The notes: generated from the sequence alone by a model not told the origin. DNA of 64,000 nucleotides from an uncultured Pelagibacteraceae bacterium (GCA_902531765.1 CACAFC010000005.1:1-64000), one strand, 5' to 3'; positions 36,136-46,400 are shown, numbered from the stretch's first letter. Numbers and translations are program-made.

Positions 36136-36924
36136 ATGATTAAGAAAATTTTAGTTATAATAATTACAACTTTTACGTTAGTTTCAAATTTGCATGCTGG
36201 TTCTGATGGTGAACTACTTTTAAAAAAAAATGAACCATCTGAAATAAAAGATTGTTCAGAAACTTTTAACAAAGCTTCATTCGCGCTCAATCAAGGCTTG
36301 GATAAAGTTATTTTTAAACCAGTTGCAAGCGTTTACAGATTAATGCCCTCTCCCGTTAAGACTGGTGTTAGCAATTCATTAAACAATTTATCAAATTTAG
36401 TGACTGTTCCAAATAATCTTCTTCAGGGTGAGTTTGCTTTAGCGGGAATAAACACGGGAAGGTTTGTAATAAATACAACAGTTGGAATTTTGGGTTTGTT
36501 AGATGTTGCATCATATTTAGGATTTGAAGAGTACACAAAAGAGGATTATGGACAAAGCCTTGCAGTGCACGGTGTAGGGCCAGGATGCTATTTGGTACTG
36601 CCAGTATTAGGACCTAGTACTTCTAGAGATACTATTGCTTCACTAGCTAATTTTTTTGGTGGTGATGCCTGGTATAATGTAACTGTAAAAAATGACACTC
36701 ACTACTTTAGAGATGTGGATTATTATTCATCCAAGGTTACAAGTGGGGTTGATTTTAGGGCTAAAAACTTTGACTCTCTTGAAAATCTAGAAAAAAACTC
36801 ACTTGATTTTTATGCATCTGTAAAAAGTCTTTATTTACAAGATAGGCAGCAAAAAATCTTGAATAGTCAAAAAATTATTGAGACTCAAGATGATAGTGAT
36901 TGGGAAGAAATAGAAACACAATAA
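36136..36924 (+). CDS. mlaA: MlaA/VacJ-family phospholipid transport protein, apparently not lipidated
   Basis: A 262-residue protein. It has a Sec signal peptide (residues 1 to about 21, ending SNLHA) and the MlaA core: NKASFALNQGLDKVIFKPVASVYR near 45, NNLLQGEFALAGINTGRFVINTTVG near 95, and GVGPGCYLVLPVLGPSTSRD near 147-166. MlaA removes misplaced phospholipids from the outer leaflet of the outer membrane and passes them to MlaC. Unlike E. coli MlaA, there is no lipobox cysteine at the signal peptidase site; the first cysteine of the mature part is about residue 40. An AGGA Shine-Dalgarno precedes the ATG. It is followed by mlaC after 12 bp. Confidence 0.9.
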   Translation: MIKKILVIIITTFTLVSNLHAGSDGELLLKKNEPSEIKDCSETFNKASFALNQGLDKVIFKPVASVYRLMPSPVKTGVSNSLNNLSNLVTVPNNLLQGEFALAGINTGRFVINTTVGILGLLDVASYLGFEEYTKEDYGQSLAVHGVGPGCYLVLPVLGPSTSRDTIASLANFFGGDAWYNVTVKNDTHYFRDVDYYSSKVTSGVDFRAKNFDSLENLEKNSLDFYASVKSLYLQDRQQKILNSQKIIETQDDSDWEEIETQ

Positions 36925-36936
36925 TTTCATTACTAA

Positions 36937-37527
36937 ATGATGAAAAAAAAATTGTTAGTATTTTTAGTGGTTTTTTTTTCAACAACATTCAACTCATTTT
37001 CTATAGAGCCTGACATTTTTGTACAATCTACTGTCAATAGAGCATCTAAATTACTTGGAGAAGACATCACAAAAGAAGAAAAGATTGAGAAATTAAAAGT
37101 AATCGCAAAAGAGACTGTGGATATTAAAGGTATTGGATTTTATACACTTGGAAAGAAAAGAAAATCGTTAAACGAAAAAGAAAAAAAAAGGTATGCTGAA
37201 TTATTTGAGGAATATTTTTTAAAAAGTTTTTCAAGCAGATTAGCAGAATATACTAATCCAGAAATTGATGTCCAAAGTAAAGAAAAGCTTAACGAAAATT
37301 ACACTATCGTAAATAGTATTTTAAAAGCTACTAATGAAAGACCAGAGATAAAAATTGATTGGAGAATCTACACTAAAAAACCAGAAAATCCGTTAATCAG
37401 AGATTTAATAATAGAAGGCCTAAGTTTAGCAAGAACTCAAAAAGAGGAGTTTGCCTCCGTTTTAAATTCAAATGATGATGACATTGGAGCTTTATTTAAA
37501 GTCTTAGAAGAATTTTCACAGAATTAG
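36937..37527 (+). CDS. mlaC: MlaC-family periplasmic phospholipid-binding protein
   Basis: A 196-residue protein with a signal peptide (residues 1 to about 20) and the Ttg2/MlaC domain, including VDIKGIGFYTLGKKRKSLNEKEKKRYAELFEEYFLKSF-type residues near 59-96 and IDWRIYTKKPENPLIRDLIIEGLSLARTQKEEF near 145-177. MlaC shuttles phospholipid between MlaA and the inner-membrane MlaFEDB complex, whose genes are not in this window. ATG at 36937 is preceded by another possible ATG-like triplet; the second codon is also Met. It converges on the tRNA genes. Confidence 0.9.
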   Translation: MMKKKLLVFLVVFFSTTFNSFSIEPDIFVQSTVNRASKLLGEDITKEEKIEKLKVIAKETVDIKGIGFYTLGKKRKSLNEKEKKRYAELFEEYFLKSFSSRLAEYTNPEIDVQSKEKLNENYTIVNSILKATNERPEIKIDWRIYTKKPENPLIRDLIIEGLSLARTQKEEFASVLNSNDDDIGALFKVLEEFSQN

Positions 37528-37538
37528 TAATAATTGAA

Positions 37539-37615
37539 TGGTGGGCCCGCCAGGACTCGAACCTGGGACCAATACATTATGAGTGTACTGCTCTAACCAA
37601 CTGAGCTACAGGCCC
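37539..37615 (-). tRNA. tRNA with CAT anticodon (tRNA-Ile2 more likely than elongator Met)
   Basis: A 77-nt cloverleaf with encoded CCA. The acceptor stem GGGCCTG pairs with CGGGCCC, the D-loop AGTTGGTTA has GG, the anticodon loop is CTCATAA and the T-loop TTCGAGT is canonical. It is not the initiator, since the first base pair G-C is intact and the GGG/CCC anticodon-stem pairs are absent. The variable segment TTGGTC matches bacterial tRNA-Ile2, read as AUA after lysidine modification by TilS; elongator Met remains possible. Confidence 0.9.
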
Positions 37616-37669
37616 TGAATTAAAATTAACTTATATCAATTTGAAAAATTTATTAAACAAAGAATTTTA

Positions 37670-37744
37670 TGGTGGGCCGTGTTGGTTACGCTCCAACTAC
37701 CCCTGCAATGTCAATGCAGTACTCTACTATTGAGCTAACGGCCC
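37670..37744 (-). tRNA. tRNA-Val(GAC)-like gene with aberrant D- and T-loops
   Basis: A 75-nt cloverleaf with encoded CCA. The acceptor stem GGGCCGT/ACGGCCC is 7/7 paired, the anticodon stem CTGCA/TGCAG 5/5 with loop TTGACAT (anticodon GAC, valine), and the T-stem GTTGG/CCAAC 5/5. The D-loop is AATAGTA, 7 nt with no GG. The T-loop is AGCGTAA, without the TTC-purine-A motif. The D-loop to T-loop contacts that make the L-shape elbow therefore cannot form in the normal way. It starts 3 nt after the rpoD stop codon and is probably cut out of the rpoD transcript. It is 54 nt upstream of the CAT tRNA, which is normal. Confidence 0.75.
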
Positions 37745-37747
37745 AAG

Positions 37748-39574
37748 TTAACTCTCTAAGAAACTTTTGAGTTGTTTAGATCTACTAGGATGCTTTAGTT
37801 TCCTTAAAGCTTTTGCTTCAATTTGACGAATTCTTTCTCTAGTTACTGAGAATTGTAATCCAACCTCTTCTAAAGTATGGTCGGTATTCATTCCAACTCC
37901 AAATCTCATTCTTAAAACTCTTTCTTCTCTTGGAGTTAGAGTTGATAATATTTTTGTTGTCGCTTCACCTAAATTTGATTTAATTGCCTGTTCTAATGGA
38001 GCTAATGCTTTTGTATCTTCTATAAAATCGCCCAGACTACTATCCTCCTCATCGCCCACTGGTTTTTCTAGTGAGACTGGCTCTTTTGAAATTTTTAGAA
38101 CTTTTCTAACCTTGTCTAGAGGCATACGAAGTTTTTTTGCTAATTCTTCAGGGGTAGCTTCTCGGCCAAATTCACTTAAAATTAGTCTCTGTGTTCTTAC
38201 AATTTTATTGATTGTTTCAATCATATGTACTGGAATTCTTATTGTCCTTGCTTGATCGGCAATCGATCTGGTGATTGCTTGTCTAATCCACCATGTTGCA
38301 TAAGTTGAAAATTTATAACCTCTTCGATATTCAAACTTATCTACTGCTTTCATCAATCCAATATTTCCCTCTTGAATTAAATCTAAAAATTGAAGACCTC
38401 TATTAGTATATTTTTTTGCAATTGAAATAACTAATCTTAAATTTGCCTCTACCATTTCCTTTTTAGCAATTCTTGATTCTTTCTCCCCTTTTTGAACTCT
38501 GCTGACTAGCTTTTTAAAGTCAGTTACCGACATTCCAAGTTTGTGACTTATTTCAATTAATCTTTCCCTAATATTTTTAAATTCTTCTTTATTTTTCGTA
38601 AAAAATTGTTTCCATAAAGTGTTAGTATCTAAAAACTTTTTTAAATTGGGGTTTATTTCATTACCTATATAAAACTTAATAAACTCATTTCGCGGTATTT
38701 TTTGATCCATTGCAAGTCTTAAAAGATTTCCCTCTAATGAAATAATTTTTTTGTTTTCAACATAATGTTTTTGTACAAGTTCCTCCAGTACAGATGGGGA
38801 TAATTGCAAAGATTTTATATTTTCTAAAATATCATTGACAATTTTTGTATATCCTTTTTCTTTTGACTGAGAAAAGGTCTGTGAATTAAGAACACAATCT
38901 AATTTCTCTTTTTGATATTTTATCAGCTTACGGTACTCTTTTGTAAGTATATGAACTGTTTGTAAAACTTTTGGTTTAATTTCAGTCTCCATTGCAGCAA
39001 GTGTTGGGTTAAAATCATCATCACCCTCATCATTAGAATTTTCTTCTTTTTCATCTTCTCCAGCATTCTTCTGTTTAGCACTTGGACCAGTGTTCTCATC
39101 TTCCATGTAGTTAGTATCAATATCAATTATTTCTCTAACTAATATTTCATCTTTTTGTAATTTTTCATCCCATTCAAATAATTGTTGTGCAGTAATGGGG
39201 CTTTGGGATAATGCAATTAACATCACATCTTTTCCTGCCTCAATTCTTTTTGCTATTGCGATCTCACCCTCTCTAGAGAGTAATTCAACACCTCCCATCT
39301 CTCTTAAATACATTCTAATTGGATCATCGCTTTTTTCGATTGTTTTACCCTCTTCTTTAGAAGAATTTTCTTTTTTTCTAAGTACCCTAAAGTCAGATTT
39401 CTTTTCAACTAATACTATTTTCTTATCTAAGATATGAATAAAAGCTTGTGATAAATTTTCGTCGGAAAGATTCCTTTTTCCAAGAGATTTGCTTAATTCC
39501 TCATGAGTAATAAAACCCCTGTGGGTCCCCCGACCCATTAATCTAGCAAATGATTTAGTAATAATTCTTTCCAC
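37748..39574 (-). CDS. rpoD: primary sigma factor RpoD (sigma-70)
   Basis: A 608-residue group 1 sigma factor. It has a region 1.1-like N-terminus (1-65), region 1.2 ([22 protein letters not shown] near 83), an acidic non-conserved insert (about 165-190), region 2 ([27 protein letters not shown] and [17 protein letters not shown] near 375-430), region 3 and region 4.2 ([27 protein letters not shown] near 570). It directs transcription of housekeeping genes. The start is GTG at 39574; an ATG at codon 13 is an alternative. Two tRNA genes follow, the first after only 3 nt. dnaG lies 67 bp upstream. Confidence 0.97.
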   Translation of the reverse strand: MERIITKSFARLMGRGTHRGFITHEELSKSLGKRNLSDENLSQAFIHILDKKIVLVEKKSDFRVLRKKENSSKEEGKTIEKSDDPIRMYLREMGGVELLSREGEIAIAKRIEAGKDVMLIALSQSPITAQQLFEWDEKLQKDEILVREIIDIDTNYMEDENTGPSAKQKNAGEDEKEENSNDEGDDDFNPTLAAMETEIKPKVLQTVHILTKEYRKLIKYQKEKLDCVLNSQTFSQSKEKGYTKIVNDILENIKSLQLSPSVLEELVQKHYVENKKIISLEGNLLRLAMDQKIPRNEFIKFYIGNEINPNLKKFLDTNTLWKQFFTKNKEEFKNIRERLIEISHKLGMSVTDFKKLVSRVQKGEKESRIAKKEMVEANLRLVISIAKKYTNRGLQFLDLIQEGNIGLMKAVDKFEYRRGYKFSTYATWWIRQAITRSIADQARTIRIPVHMIETINKIVRTQRLILSEFGREATPEELAKKLRMPLDKVRKVLKISKEPVSLEKPVGDEEDSSLGDFIEDTKALAPLEQAIKSNLGEATTKILSTLTPREERVLRMRFGVGMNTDHTLEEVGLQFSVTRERIRQIEAKALRKLKHPSRSKQLKSFLES

Positions 39575-39641
39575 AACAATTTAAGTTAGAGAGACTTATA
39601 TAATATCAAATTCGTAAAAATCCATTGCTAATTTATTCAGA

Positions 39642-41417
39642 TTAGTTGATTTTTCTCTCGTTTTTAAGCTCTTTTAGCTGATTAAAAGTTGTTTCACTTA
39701 AATCTTCTGAAAACTTCGATTCTAATTCTTGGATTCTTAATTCTAAATCATGATTAAATAAATCTTTCGAAATATCATCCAATAACTCTATCACTTGATT
39801 ATCATTTTTAGGTTTATTTTTTAGAATATGTTTAATTGGCGCAAACTTATTTATCTTATCTAACAATTGTTTATCAATATTAAGTTTTTCAATATCAATA
39901 TTTTTATTTGATTTTAATTTATTAATTGCCGAACTGAATATTTGCTTATTAATTTCTGAGAATAATTTGATATTTTCTACTAAATGAATATTAGACTGAA
40001 AAAGAGATAAGTTATTTAAGAGCAAATATAATAAAGAAAACTCTTTTAACTCAACAGCAGTAATTCCCTTACTTTCATTATAAAATTTTTTTGTTGATTC
40101 AAGTGATCTTGTTTTCTTAACAGAAAACTTATTCTTATTTTGATTGGAATGAGGTGTTAATTCTGCAATTTTCTCTAAAAAAAATTCAAGAACATATTTT
40201 TTAATAAAATTATCTTTAATTGTATTTGCTATGGATCTAAGTTTTTTTTCAAATATTGCCATAGAAGAGGGATTATTTTTAGTTTGTTTTTTATAATGGC
40301 TGAAAATAAATTGGTGAATTGGTAATTTATTCTGTTTCGTAAAATCTAAAAAATAGTTTTTACCATTTTTATTTACAAAACTATCAGGGTCCTCTTTATC
40401 TGGTAAAAATAAAAAAGATATTTGTTTTTCAGGTTTCAAGTCTTTAACAGAATTTTCTGCTGCTCTTAAAGCAGCTTTATAGCCACTTTCATCTCCATCG
40501 AAACAGATTATAATGTCATCAAAGAACTGATTTAATGTTAAAATTTGTTTATCAGTTAAAGAAGTACCAAGATTTGCAACAACATTTTCAACTCCATTTT
40601 TACTTAAACCAATTACATCCATATAACCTTCAACTAAAAAAATATGATCTAACTTATTAGATAATTTTCTTGCTAGATCTAGATTATAAAGATTTGAACC
40701 CTTTTTAAAAAAGTTAGTCTCTGGTGAATTAATATATTTTGCTAAATAATCTAAATTTTCAATTATTCTACCACCCAAAGCGATTGGCTGTCCTGAAATA
40801 TTGTTTATCGGAAATATCAATCTTCCTTTGAATCTCTCTATACATTTTTTTTTCTTTTCATCAAAATAAAATAAACCACTTTCTAATAAAGTTTTTTCAC
40901 TAAATTCTTTTTTAAGTTCATCAAAAAAAATTGGATTCTTTTCAACAAAACCAATTTTAAATTTTTTAACTTCGTCTTTGCCTAATGATCTATTCTTTAA
41001 ATAATCTCTAGCGTTTGAGAGTTTTTCGTTTTTTAATAGCTGATCATGATAATAATCAACATACTTGCTGTAAATTGATAAATACTCTTTCCATTTTTTT
41101 TCTCTCTCCTCATCTTGTTTTGTAAATAGATATGGTTGCATTCCTGCAATATTAGCAAGATATTTTACTGCTTCTCCAAACCTTAAGTTTTGAGTTTTCA
41201 TAACAAAATCAAAAATGTTTCCGTGCTCTGAAGTTGCAAAACAATGGTAAAATTCTTTTTCATCATTAACTGTAAAGGATGGTGTTTTCTCATTTTTAAA
41301 CGGTGATAGCCCAACAAACTCTTTTCCTCTTTTTTTTAAAGTTACAACTTTTGAAACAACGCTAGAAACTTTAAGACGAGTTTTAATTTCATCTAAATAT
41401 TCTTTTGGATATTTCAT
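39642..41417 (-). CDS. dnaG: DNA primase DnaG with degenerate zinc finger
   Basis: A 591-residue primase. It has the N-terminal zinc-binding-domain fold (VVTLKKRGKEFVGLSPFKNEKTPSFTV), a TOPRIM domain (FLVEGYMDVIGLSKNGVENVVANLGTSLT near 257, IICFDGDESGYKAA near 305) and a C-terminal DnaB-interaction region. The CxxH and CxxC ligands are mostly replaced: SPFK in place of CPFH and HCFAT in place of HCFGC, leaving one of four. It primes replication forks. Its start is contiguous with the YqeY gene stop (shared base 41417). The C-terminal part, about residues 400-591, is poorly conserved. Confidence 0.94.
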   Translation of the reverse strand: MKYPKEYLDEIKTRLKVSSVVSKVVTLKKRGKEFVGLSPFKNEKTPSFTVNDEKEFYHCFATSEHGNIFDFVMKTQNLRFGEAVKYLANIAGMQPYLFTKQDEEREKKWKEYLSIYSKYVDYYHDQLLKNEKLSNARDYLKNRSLGKDEVKKFKIGFVEKNPIFFDELKKEFSEKTLLESGLFYFDEKKKKCIERFKGRLIFPINNISGQPIALGGRIIENLDYLAKYINSPETNFFKKGSNLYNLDLARKLSNKLDHIFLVEGYMDVIGLSKNGVENVVANLGTSLTDKQILTLNQFFDDIIICFDGDESGYKAALRAAENSVKDLKPEKQISFLFLPDKEDPDSFVNKNGKNYFLDFTKQNKLPIHQFIFSHYKKQTKNNPSSMAIFEKKLRSIANTIKDNFIKKYVLEFFLEKIAELTPHSNQNKNKFSVKKTRSLESTKKFYNESKGITAVELKEFSLLYLLLNNLSLFQSNIHLVENIKLFSEINKQIFSSAINKLKSNKNIDIEKLNIDKQLLDKINKFAPIKHILKNKPKNDNQVIELLDDISKDLFNHDLELRIQELESKFSEDLSETTFNQLKELKNERKIN

Positions 41418-41878
41418 TATTTATTTAATAATTGTTTTAACAAGGCGCCAGCTTTTGAAAAGTCAATTTCATCAGCATGCTTTTTTTTTAATTCACCCAT
41501 TACTTTTCCCATGTCTTTAATAGTGTTGGCACCTAATTTAGAAATAATTTCTTTACATATTTTTTCAGTATCTTCATCATTCAGCTGCTTAGGTAGAAAG
41601 CTTGATAGAATATTAAATTCGTTTTGCTCAATTTCTAGAAGATCTGAGCGATTATTTTTTTTATAAATATCGATTGATTCGGTTCTTTGCTTCATCATCT
41701 TTTTTAGTAATTTTTTTATATCTTCATCATCTGTTTCTTTTTTATTAGGGCCAGACCTGTTTAAGATATCTAAATCCTTGATTGATGATAAAATTAACCT
41801 GTAAGTTGAGATTTTAATTTTATCTTTAGATTTTAAAGCATTTTTATATTCTGTTTCAATTGTTTCTTTTAACGACAT
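41417..41878 (-). CDS. GatB/YqeY-domain protein
   Basis: A 153-residue YqeY-family protein. It begins SLKETIETEYKNALKSKDKIKISTYRLILSSIKD and ends with IKDMGKVMGELKKKHADEIDFSKAGALLKQLL, both typical of this two-subdomain all-helical family, which is related to the tRNA-binding tail of GatB. Its cellular role is unsettled, though tRNA-linked amidotransferase or translation functions are suggested for relatives. It is first in the yqeY-dnaG-rpoD run, divergent from carA across a 126-bp gap. Confidence 0.9.
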   Translation of the reverse strand: MSLKETIETEYKNALKSKDKIKISTYRLILSSIKDLDILNRSGPNKKETDDEDIKKLLKKMMKQRTESIDIYKKNNRSDLLEIEQNEFNILSSFLPKQLNDEDTEKICKEIISKLGANTIKDMGKVMGELKKKHADEIDFSKAGALLKQLLNK

Positions 41879-42004
41879 AATTTTTTAATCTACTTTAAAG
41901 AAAAAATTCTTCAAAAGAAAAATTGTTTTTTTACAATTTTATAATACATCTCTGTTGCGATAATAAATCAATTATTGTATTAACCTTTAACTTATGAGTT
42001 GTAA
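41879..42004. promoter_or_regulatory. 126-bp divergent control region, yqeY/carA
   Basis: The region between the yqeY and carA starts. A TATAAT hexamer at 41940-41945 points toward carA but has no good -35 at 16-18 bp. No riboswitch-like hairpin or leader peptide was seen. Confidence 0.35.
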
Positions 42005-43198
42005 TTGATCAAAAAAGTAAAAAAAGCTCACTTAAAAAATTCTCAAAAAAATACAGGTATTTTAGTTTTAGAAAACAAAAAGATTTTTAAAGGAATTGGG
42101 ATTGGATACCAGGGAGAAGCAACTGGTGAAGTTTGCTTTAATACCTCATTAACGGGATACCAAGAAATAATATCAGATCCATCTTATGCTGGACAAATAA
42201 TAAACTTTACCTTTCCTCACATTGGAAATGTAGGGACAAATAAAGAAGACTTCGAATCTGATAGAATTTGGACTAAAGGAGTTATTTTTAATTCTGAGAT
42301 AACATCGCCATCAAATTATAGATCTTTTCAACATTTAGATGCTTGGTTAAAAAAAAATAAGATAGTTGGAATTACTGGACTTGATACAAGAAGTTTAACG
42401 AATTTTATAAGAGATAAAGGTGCTCCAAAAGGAACTATTGCTTACTCAAATAAAAGTAAATTTCATATTAACAAACTTATTAATTCTACCATTAAATGGA
42501 GTGGGCTTAAAAATTTAGATCTTGCAGAAAAAGTTACCACACAAAAAAATTATATTTGGAAAGGACTTAAAACTTGGAGAAAAGAACATGGCTATAGAAA
42601 AAATAATCAAAATTCATTTCATGTAGTGGCCATAGATTATGGAATAAAAAAAAATATTTTAAGATATTTTTCTGATTTTAAATGTAAAGTTACTGTAGTT
42701 TCCTGTAAAACATCTGCAGAAAAAATTTTATCTCTTAAACCTGATGGAGTCTTTTTGTCTAATGGACCTGGAGATCCAGCTGCAACAGGAAAATACGCAA
42801 TTCAAATAATTCAAAATCTTATTAAAAAGAAAATACCATTATTTGGTATCTGCCTTGGTCATCAGATACTTGCACTTGCATTGGGTTGTAAAACAAAAAA
42901 AATGAAATTGGGTCACAGAGGAGCAAATCATCCTGTTAAAAATTTAATTAGTGAAAATGTCGAAATCACTAGCCAAAATCATGGCTTTGAAGTTGTAAGA
43001 GAAAATTTACCAAAAAATATTCAGATTACTCATAAATCATTGTTCGATAATAGTATCGAGGGAATAAGATTAAAGAATAATCCTGTATTCTCAGTTCAAT
43101 ATCACCCAGAGTCAAACCCCGGACCACAAGATAGTGTCTATTTATTCCAGGAATTTATTAACAACATGAAAAAAAATGCCAAAAAGAAAAGATCTTAA
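42005..43198 (+). CDS. carA: carbamoyl-phosphate synthase small (glutaminase) subunit
   Basis: 397 residues from a TTG start at 42005; the ATG at 41994 is out of frame and soon stops. It has the small-subunit N-domain ([24 protein letters not shown] near 32) and a class I glutaminase with the catalytic Cys in [15 protein letters not shown] near 282-296 and His/Glu in [10 protein letters not shown] near 363. It supplies ammonia from glutamine to CarB for arginine and pyrimidine synthesis. Its end overlaps carB by 23 bp. Confidence 0.95.
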   Translation: MIKKVKKAHLKNSQKNTGILVLENKKIFKGIGIGYQGEATGEVCFNTSLTGYQEIISDPSYAGQIINFTFPHIGNVGTNKEDFESDRIWTKGVIFNSEITSPSNYRSFQHLDAWLKKNKIVGITGLDTRSLTNFIRDKGAPKGTIAYSNKSKFHINKLINSTIKWSGLKNLDLAEKVTTQKNYIWKGLKTWRKEHGYRKNNQNSFHVVAIDYGIKKNILRYFSDFKCKVTVVSCKTSAEKILSLKPDGVFLSNGPGDPAATGKYAIQIIQNLIKKKIPLFGICLGHQILALALGCKTKKMKLGHRGANHPVKNLISENVEITSQNHGFEVVRENLPKNIQITHKSLFDNSIEGIRLKNNPVFSVQYHPESNPGPQDSVYLFQEFINNMKKNAKKKRS

Positions 43199-46100
43199 AA
43201 AAATTTTAGTTGTGGGTGCTGGACCAATTATTATCGGTCAAGCTTGTGAATTTGATTATTCAGGAACCCAAGCTTGTAAGGCATTAAAAAATGAAGGTTA
43301 TAAAGTTGTATTAATTAATTCAAATCCAGCAACAATTATGACAGATCCAGATGTTGCTGATAAAACTTACATTGAGCCTATTACTTTAGATGTTTTAGAA
43401 AAGATTCTCAAAAAAGAAAAACCAAATGCAATTCTTCCGACCATGGGTGGCCAGACTGCTCTTAACCTTGCAATGGAAGCGGAAAAAAAAGGAATTTTAA
43501 AGAAATACAAAATTGAATTAATTGGCGCTAATTCAAAAGCTATTTCCAATGCAGAAGATAGAAAAAAATTTAGAAAAAATATGATTGATATTGGTTTAGA
43601 TCTTCCAAAATCTGAGATCGTACGCAATATTAATCAAGCATCAAAAGTTTTGAATAAAATTGGTTTGCCAGCAATAATTAGACCAGCTTTTACGCTTGGA
43701 GGTTTAGGAGGGGGAATAGCAAAAAATAAAAAGGATTACCTAAAAATTATCAAAAATGGTTTGCACGAGTCTCCAGTGAGCCAAGTACTTGTGGAAGAGT
43801 GTTTAGAAGGTTGGAAAGAATTTGAAATGGAGGTTGTAAGGGATAAAAAAGATAATTGTATAATTATTTGTTCAATAGAGAATGTAGATCCAATGGGAAT
43901 ACATACTGGGGACTCAGTTACTGTTGCTCCTGCATTGACATTGACTGATAAGGAATATCAAGTAATGCGAAATGCTTCTATTGCGTGTTTGAGAAAAATT
44001 GGAGTTGAGACAGGTGGTTCAAATGTTCAGTTTGCAATAAATCCTAAAAATGGGCGAATGGTAATAATCGAGATGAACCCTAGAGTATCAAGGTCATCAG
44101 CCCTTGCATCAAAAGCAACTGGATTTCCCATTGCCAAAGTTGCTGCAAAACTTGCGGTTGGATACACATTGGATGAATTAAAAAATGAAATTACCAAAGT
44201 TACTCCAGCATCATTTGAACCAAGTATAGATTATGTTGTAACCAAAATTCCAAGATTTACTTTTGAAAAATTTTCAACTTCTCCTGCAATTCTAGGAACA
44301 TCAATGAAATCAGTAGGAGAAGCAATGGCAATTGGAAGAAACTTTAAAGAGTCTCTTCAAAAAGCATTGGTTTCTCTTGAGACTGGTTTCTCAGGATTAG
44401 ACAGAATATTTAATCTAAATAAAAAACAAATTGAAAAAAAACTGAAAGAAAATATTCCAAATAAAATTTTACTTGTTGCCGAAGCAATGAGAAAAAAAAT
44501 CAAGCTTAAAAGAATTTATAATTTATCAAAAATTGATCCTTGGTTCTTAAACCAAATTAAAGAAATAATAGAAAATGAAATTAAGATCAAAAATAATGGA
44601 TTACCTAAAAATTTTGATGATTTTAATCAAATTAAATCAATAGGTTTTTCAGATAAAAAGCTTTCTGAGTTGTCAAATTTATCTGAGGATATTGTGAGAA
44701 AAAAAAGAACTGCACTTAAAATTTTGCCAGTGTTTAAAAAAGTTGATACTTGTGCTGCAGAATTCAAATCCTTTACACCCTACATGTACTCAACATATCA
44801 AAGAAATTTCTCAATAAATTCAGAGTGTGAAGCTGACCCATCTGTTGGGAAAAAAATTATAATATTAGGTGGAGGGCCCAATAGAATAGGACAAGGAATA
44901 GAATTTGATTATTGCTGTTGTCAAGCAAGTTTTGCCTTAAAAGCTGCTGGTTTTGAGACTGTAATGGTTAATTGTAATCCTGAGACTGTTTCAACAGATT
45001 ATGACACTAGCGATAGATTATATTTTGAGCCTTTAAAAGAAGAATATGTTTTTAATATTATTAAGAGAGAGAAAGATAAAGGGAATTTAGTCGGTATCAT
45101 TACGCAATTTGGTGGTCAAACTCCAATTAAATTAGCCAAATTTTTACATGATAATAATCTTCCAATTTTAGGAACTCAATACTCATCTATAGATCTAGCA
45201 GAAGATAGAGATAGATTTAGAAAACTTTTAGAAAAATTAAATTTAAATCAAGCTGAAAGTGGAATTGCAAAAAATTTTAAACAAGCAATAAAAATATCTG
45301 AAAAAATAGGTTTACCCTTAATGGTAAGACCCTCTTATGTTCTTGGGGGGAGAGCGATGGAAATTGTTTATGAAAAAAGTCAACTCAAAAATTTTGTGGA
45401 AGAAGCTTTTAAAGCTGCGGAAAAAAATCCAATTCTTATAGATAAATTTATTGATCATGCGATGGAGGTTGATGTTGATGCTATATCTGATGGTAAAGAA
45501 GTGCATGTGGCTGGAATAATGCAACATATTGAGGAAGCAGGAATTCATTCTGGCGACTCTGCTTGCAGCTTACCACCTGTTTCCATAAAACCTTTTTTAA
45601 TAAAAGAAATTGAAAAGCAAACAAAAAATTTAGCTATAGCCCTAAAAGTAAAAGGTTTCATGAATGTTCAATATGCAATAAAGAAAGATGAAATTTTTGT
45701 TATAGAAGTAAACCCAAGAGCTAGTCGGACTGTTCCTTTTGTCTCAAAAGCTAAAGGAATACCATTGGCAAAGATAGCTTCGAGAGTTATGGCCGGTGAG
45801 AAACTTTCAAAATTTAATTTAAAAGATAAATCTAAAGGAATGTTTGCTGTAAAAGAGGCTGTTTTTCCTTTTAATAAATTTCCTAATAGTGATTTATTGT
45901 TAGGTCCAGAAATGAAATCAACTGGAGAAGTGATGGGATTTGACAAAAATTTTGGAATGGCCTACGCAAAAAGCCAGATAGCATCGTCTAATTCGTTACC
46001 TACAAGAGGACTAGCTTTTTTATCATTAAAAGACTCTCATAAAGATGAAGGAATAGGACTTGCAAAAGAACTTTTAAAACTGAAGTTCCGTTTGTGTGCC

Positions 46101-46400
46101 ACAAAAGGAACTGCTGAATATATTCAAAAACATGGTATGAGTTGTAAAATTATTAATAAAGTAAGTAGTGGATCACCTCATATCGTTGATGTGCTTGACT
46201 CCAAAAAAATAGCTTTAGTAATTAATACTGGTGGTGGCAACACAGAACACAGATTAAACGATGCTATTGCTTTAAGAAGAGCAACACTTAAAAATAAAGT
46301 GCCCTACTGCACAAATATGTCAACAGCGCTTGCATGTATTGAGGGTATTAAATCACTTAAAACGAAAAAATTAGAGGTCACGTCTCTTCAGAATATTTAA
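43176..46400 (+). CDS. carB: carbamoyl-phosphate synthase large subunit
   Basis: A 1074-residue enzyme with two homologous ATP-grasp halves. The first starts [23 protein letters not shown] (9-31) and the second [23 protein letters not shown] near 563. Each has an ATP-grasp core ([13 protein letters not shown] near 167, [14 protein letters not shown] near 719), and the C-terminus is an MGS-like allosteric domain (about 945-1070). It makes carbamoyl phosphate. The ATG lies inside the carA 3' end, so translation is probably coupled. Its end overlaps the convergent oxygenase-like gene by 4 bp. Confidence 0.97.
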   Translation: MPKRKDLKKILVVGAGPIIIGQACEFDYSGTQACKALKNEGYKVVLINSNPATIMTDPDVADKTYIEPITLDVLEKILKKEKPNAILPTMGGQTALNLAMEAEKKGILKKYKIELIGANSKAISNAEDRKKFRKNMIDIGLDLPKSEIVRNINQASKVLNKIGLPAIIRPAFTLGGLGGGIAKNKKDYLKIIKNGLHESPVSQVLVEECLEGWKEFEMEVVRDKKDNCIIICSIENVDPMGIHTGDSVTVAPALTLTDKEYQVMRNASIACLRKIGVETGGSNVQFAINPKNGRMVIIEMNPRVSRSSALASKATGFPIAKVAAKLAVGYTLDELKNEITKVTPASFEPSIDYVVTKIPRFTFEKFSTSPAILGTSMKSVGEAMAIGRNFKESLQKALVSLETGFSGLDRIFNLNKKQIEKKLKENIPNKILLVAEAMRKKIKLKRIYNLSKIDPWFLNQIKEIIENEIKIKNNGLPKNFDDFNQIKSIGFSDKKLSELSNLSEDIVRKKRTALKILPVFKKVDTCAAEFKSFTPYMYSTYQRNFSINSECEADPSVGKKIIILGGGPNRIGQGIEFDYCCCQASFALKAAGFETVMVNCNPETVSTDYDTSDRLYFEPLKEEYVFNIIKREKDKGNLVGIITQFGGQTPIKLAKFLHDNNLPILGTQYSSIDLAEDRDRFRKLLEKLNLNQAESGIAKNFKQAIKISEKIGLPLMVRPSYVLGGRAMEIVYEKSQLKNFVEEAFKAAEKNPILIDKFIDHAMEVDVDAISDGKEVHVAGIMQHIEEAGIHSGDSACSLPPVSIKPFLIKEIEKQTKNLAIALKVKGFMNVQYAIKKDEIFVIEVNPRASRTVPFVSKAKGIPLAKIASRVMAGEKLSKFNLKDKSKGMFAVKEAVFPFNKFPNSDLLLGPEMKSTGEVMGFDKNFGMAYAKSQIASSNSLPTRGLAFLSLKDSHKDEGIGLAKELLKLKFRLCATKGTAEYIQKHGMSCKIINKVSSGSPHIVDVLDSKKIALVINTGGGNTEHRLNDAIALRRATLKNKVPYCTNMSTALACIEGIKSLKTKKLEVTSLQNI

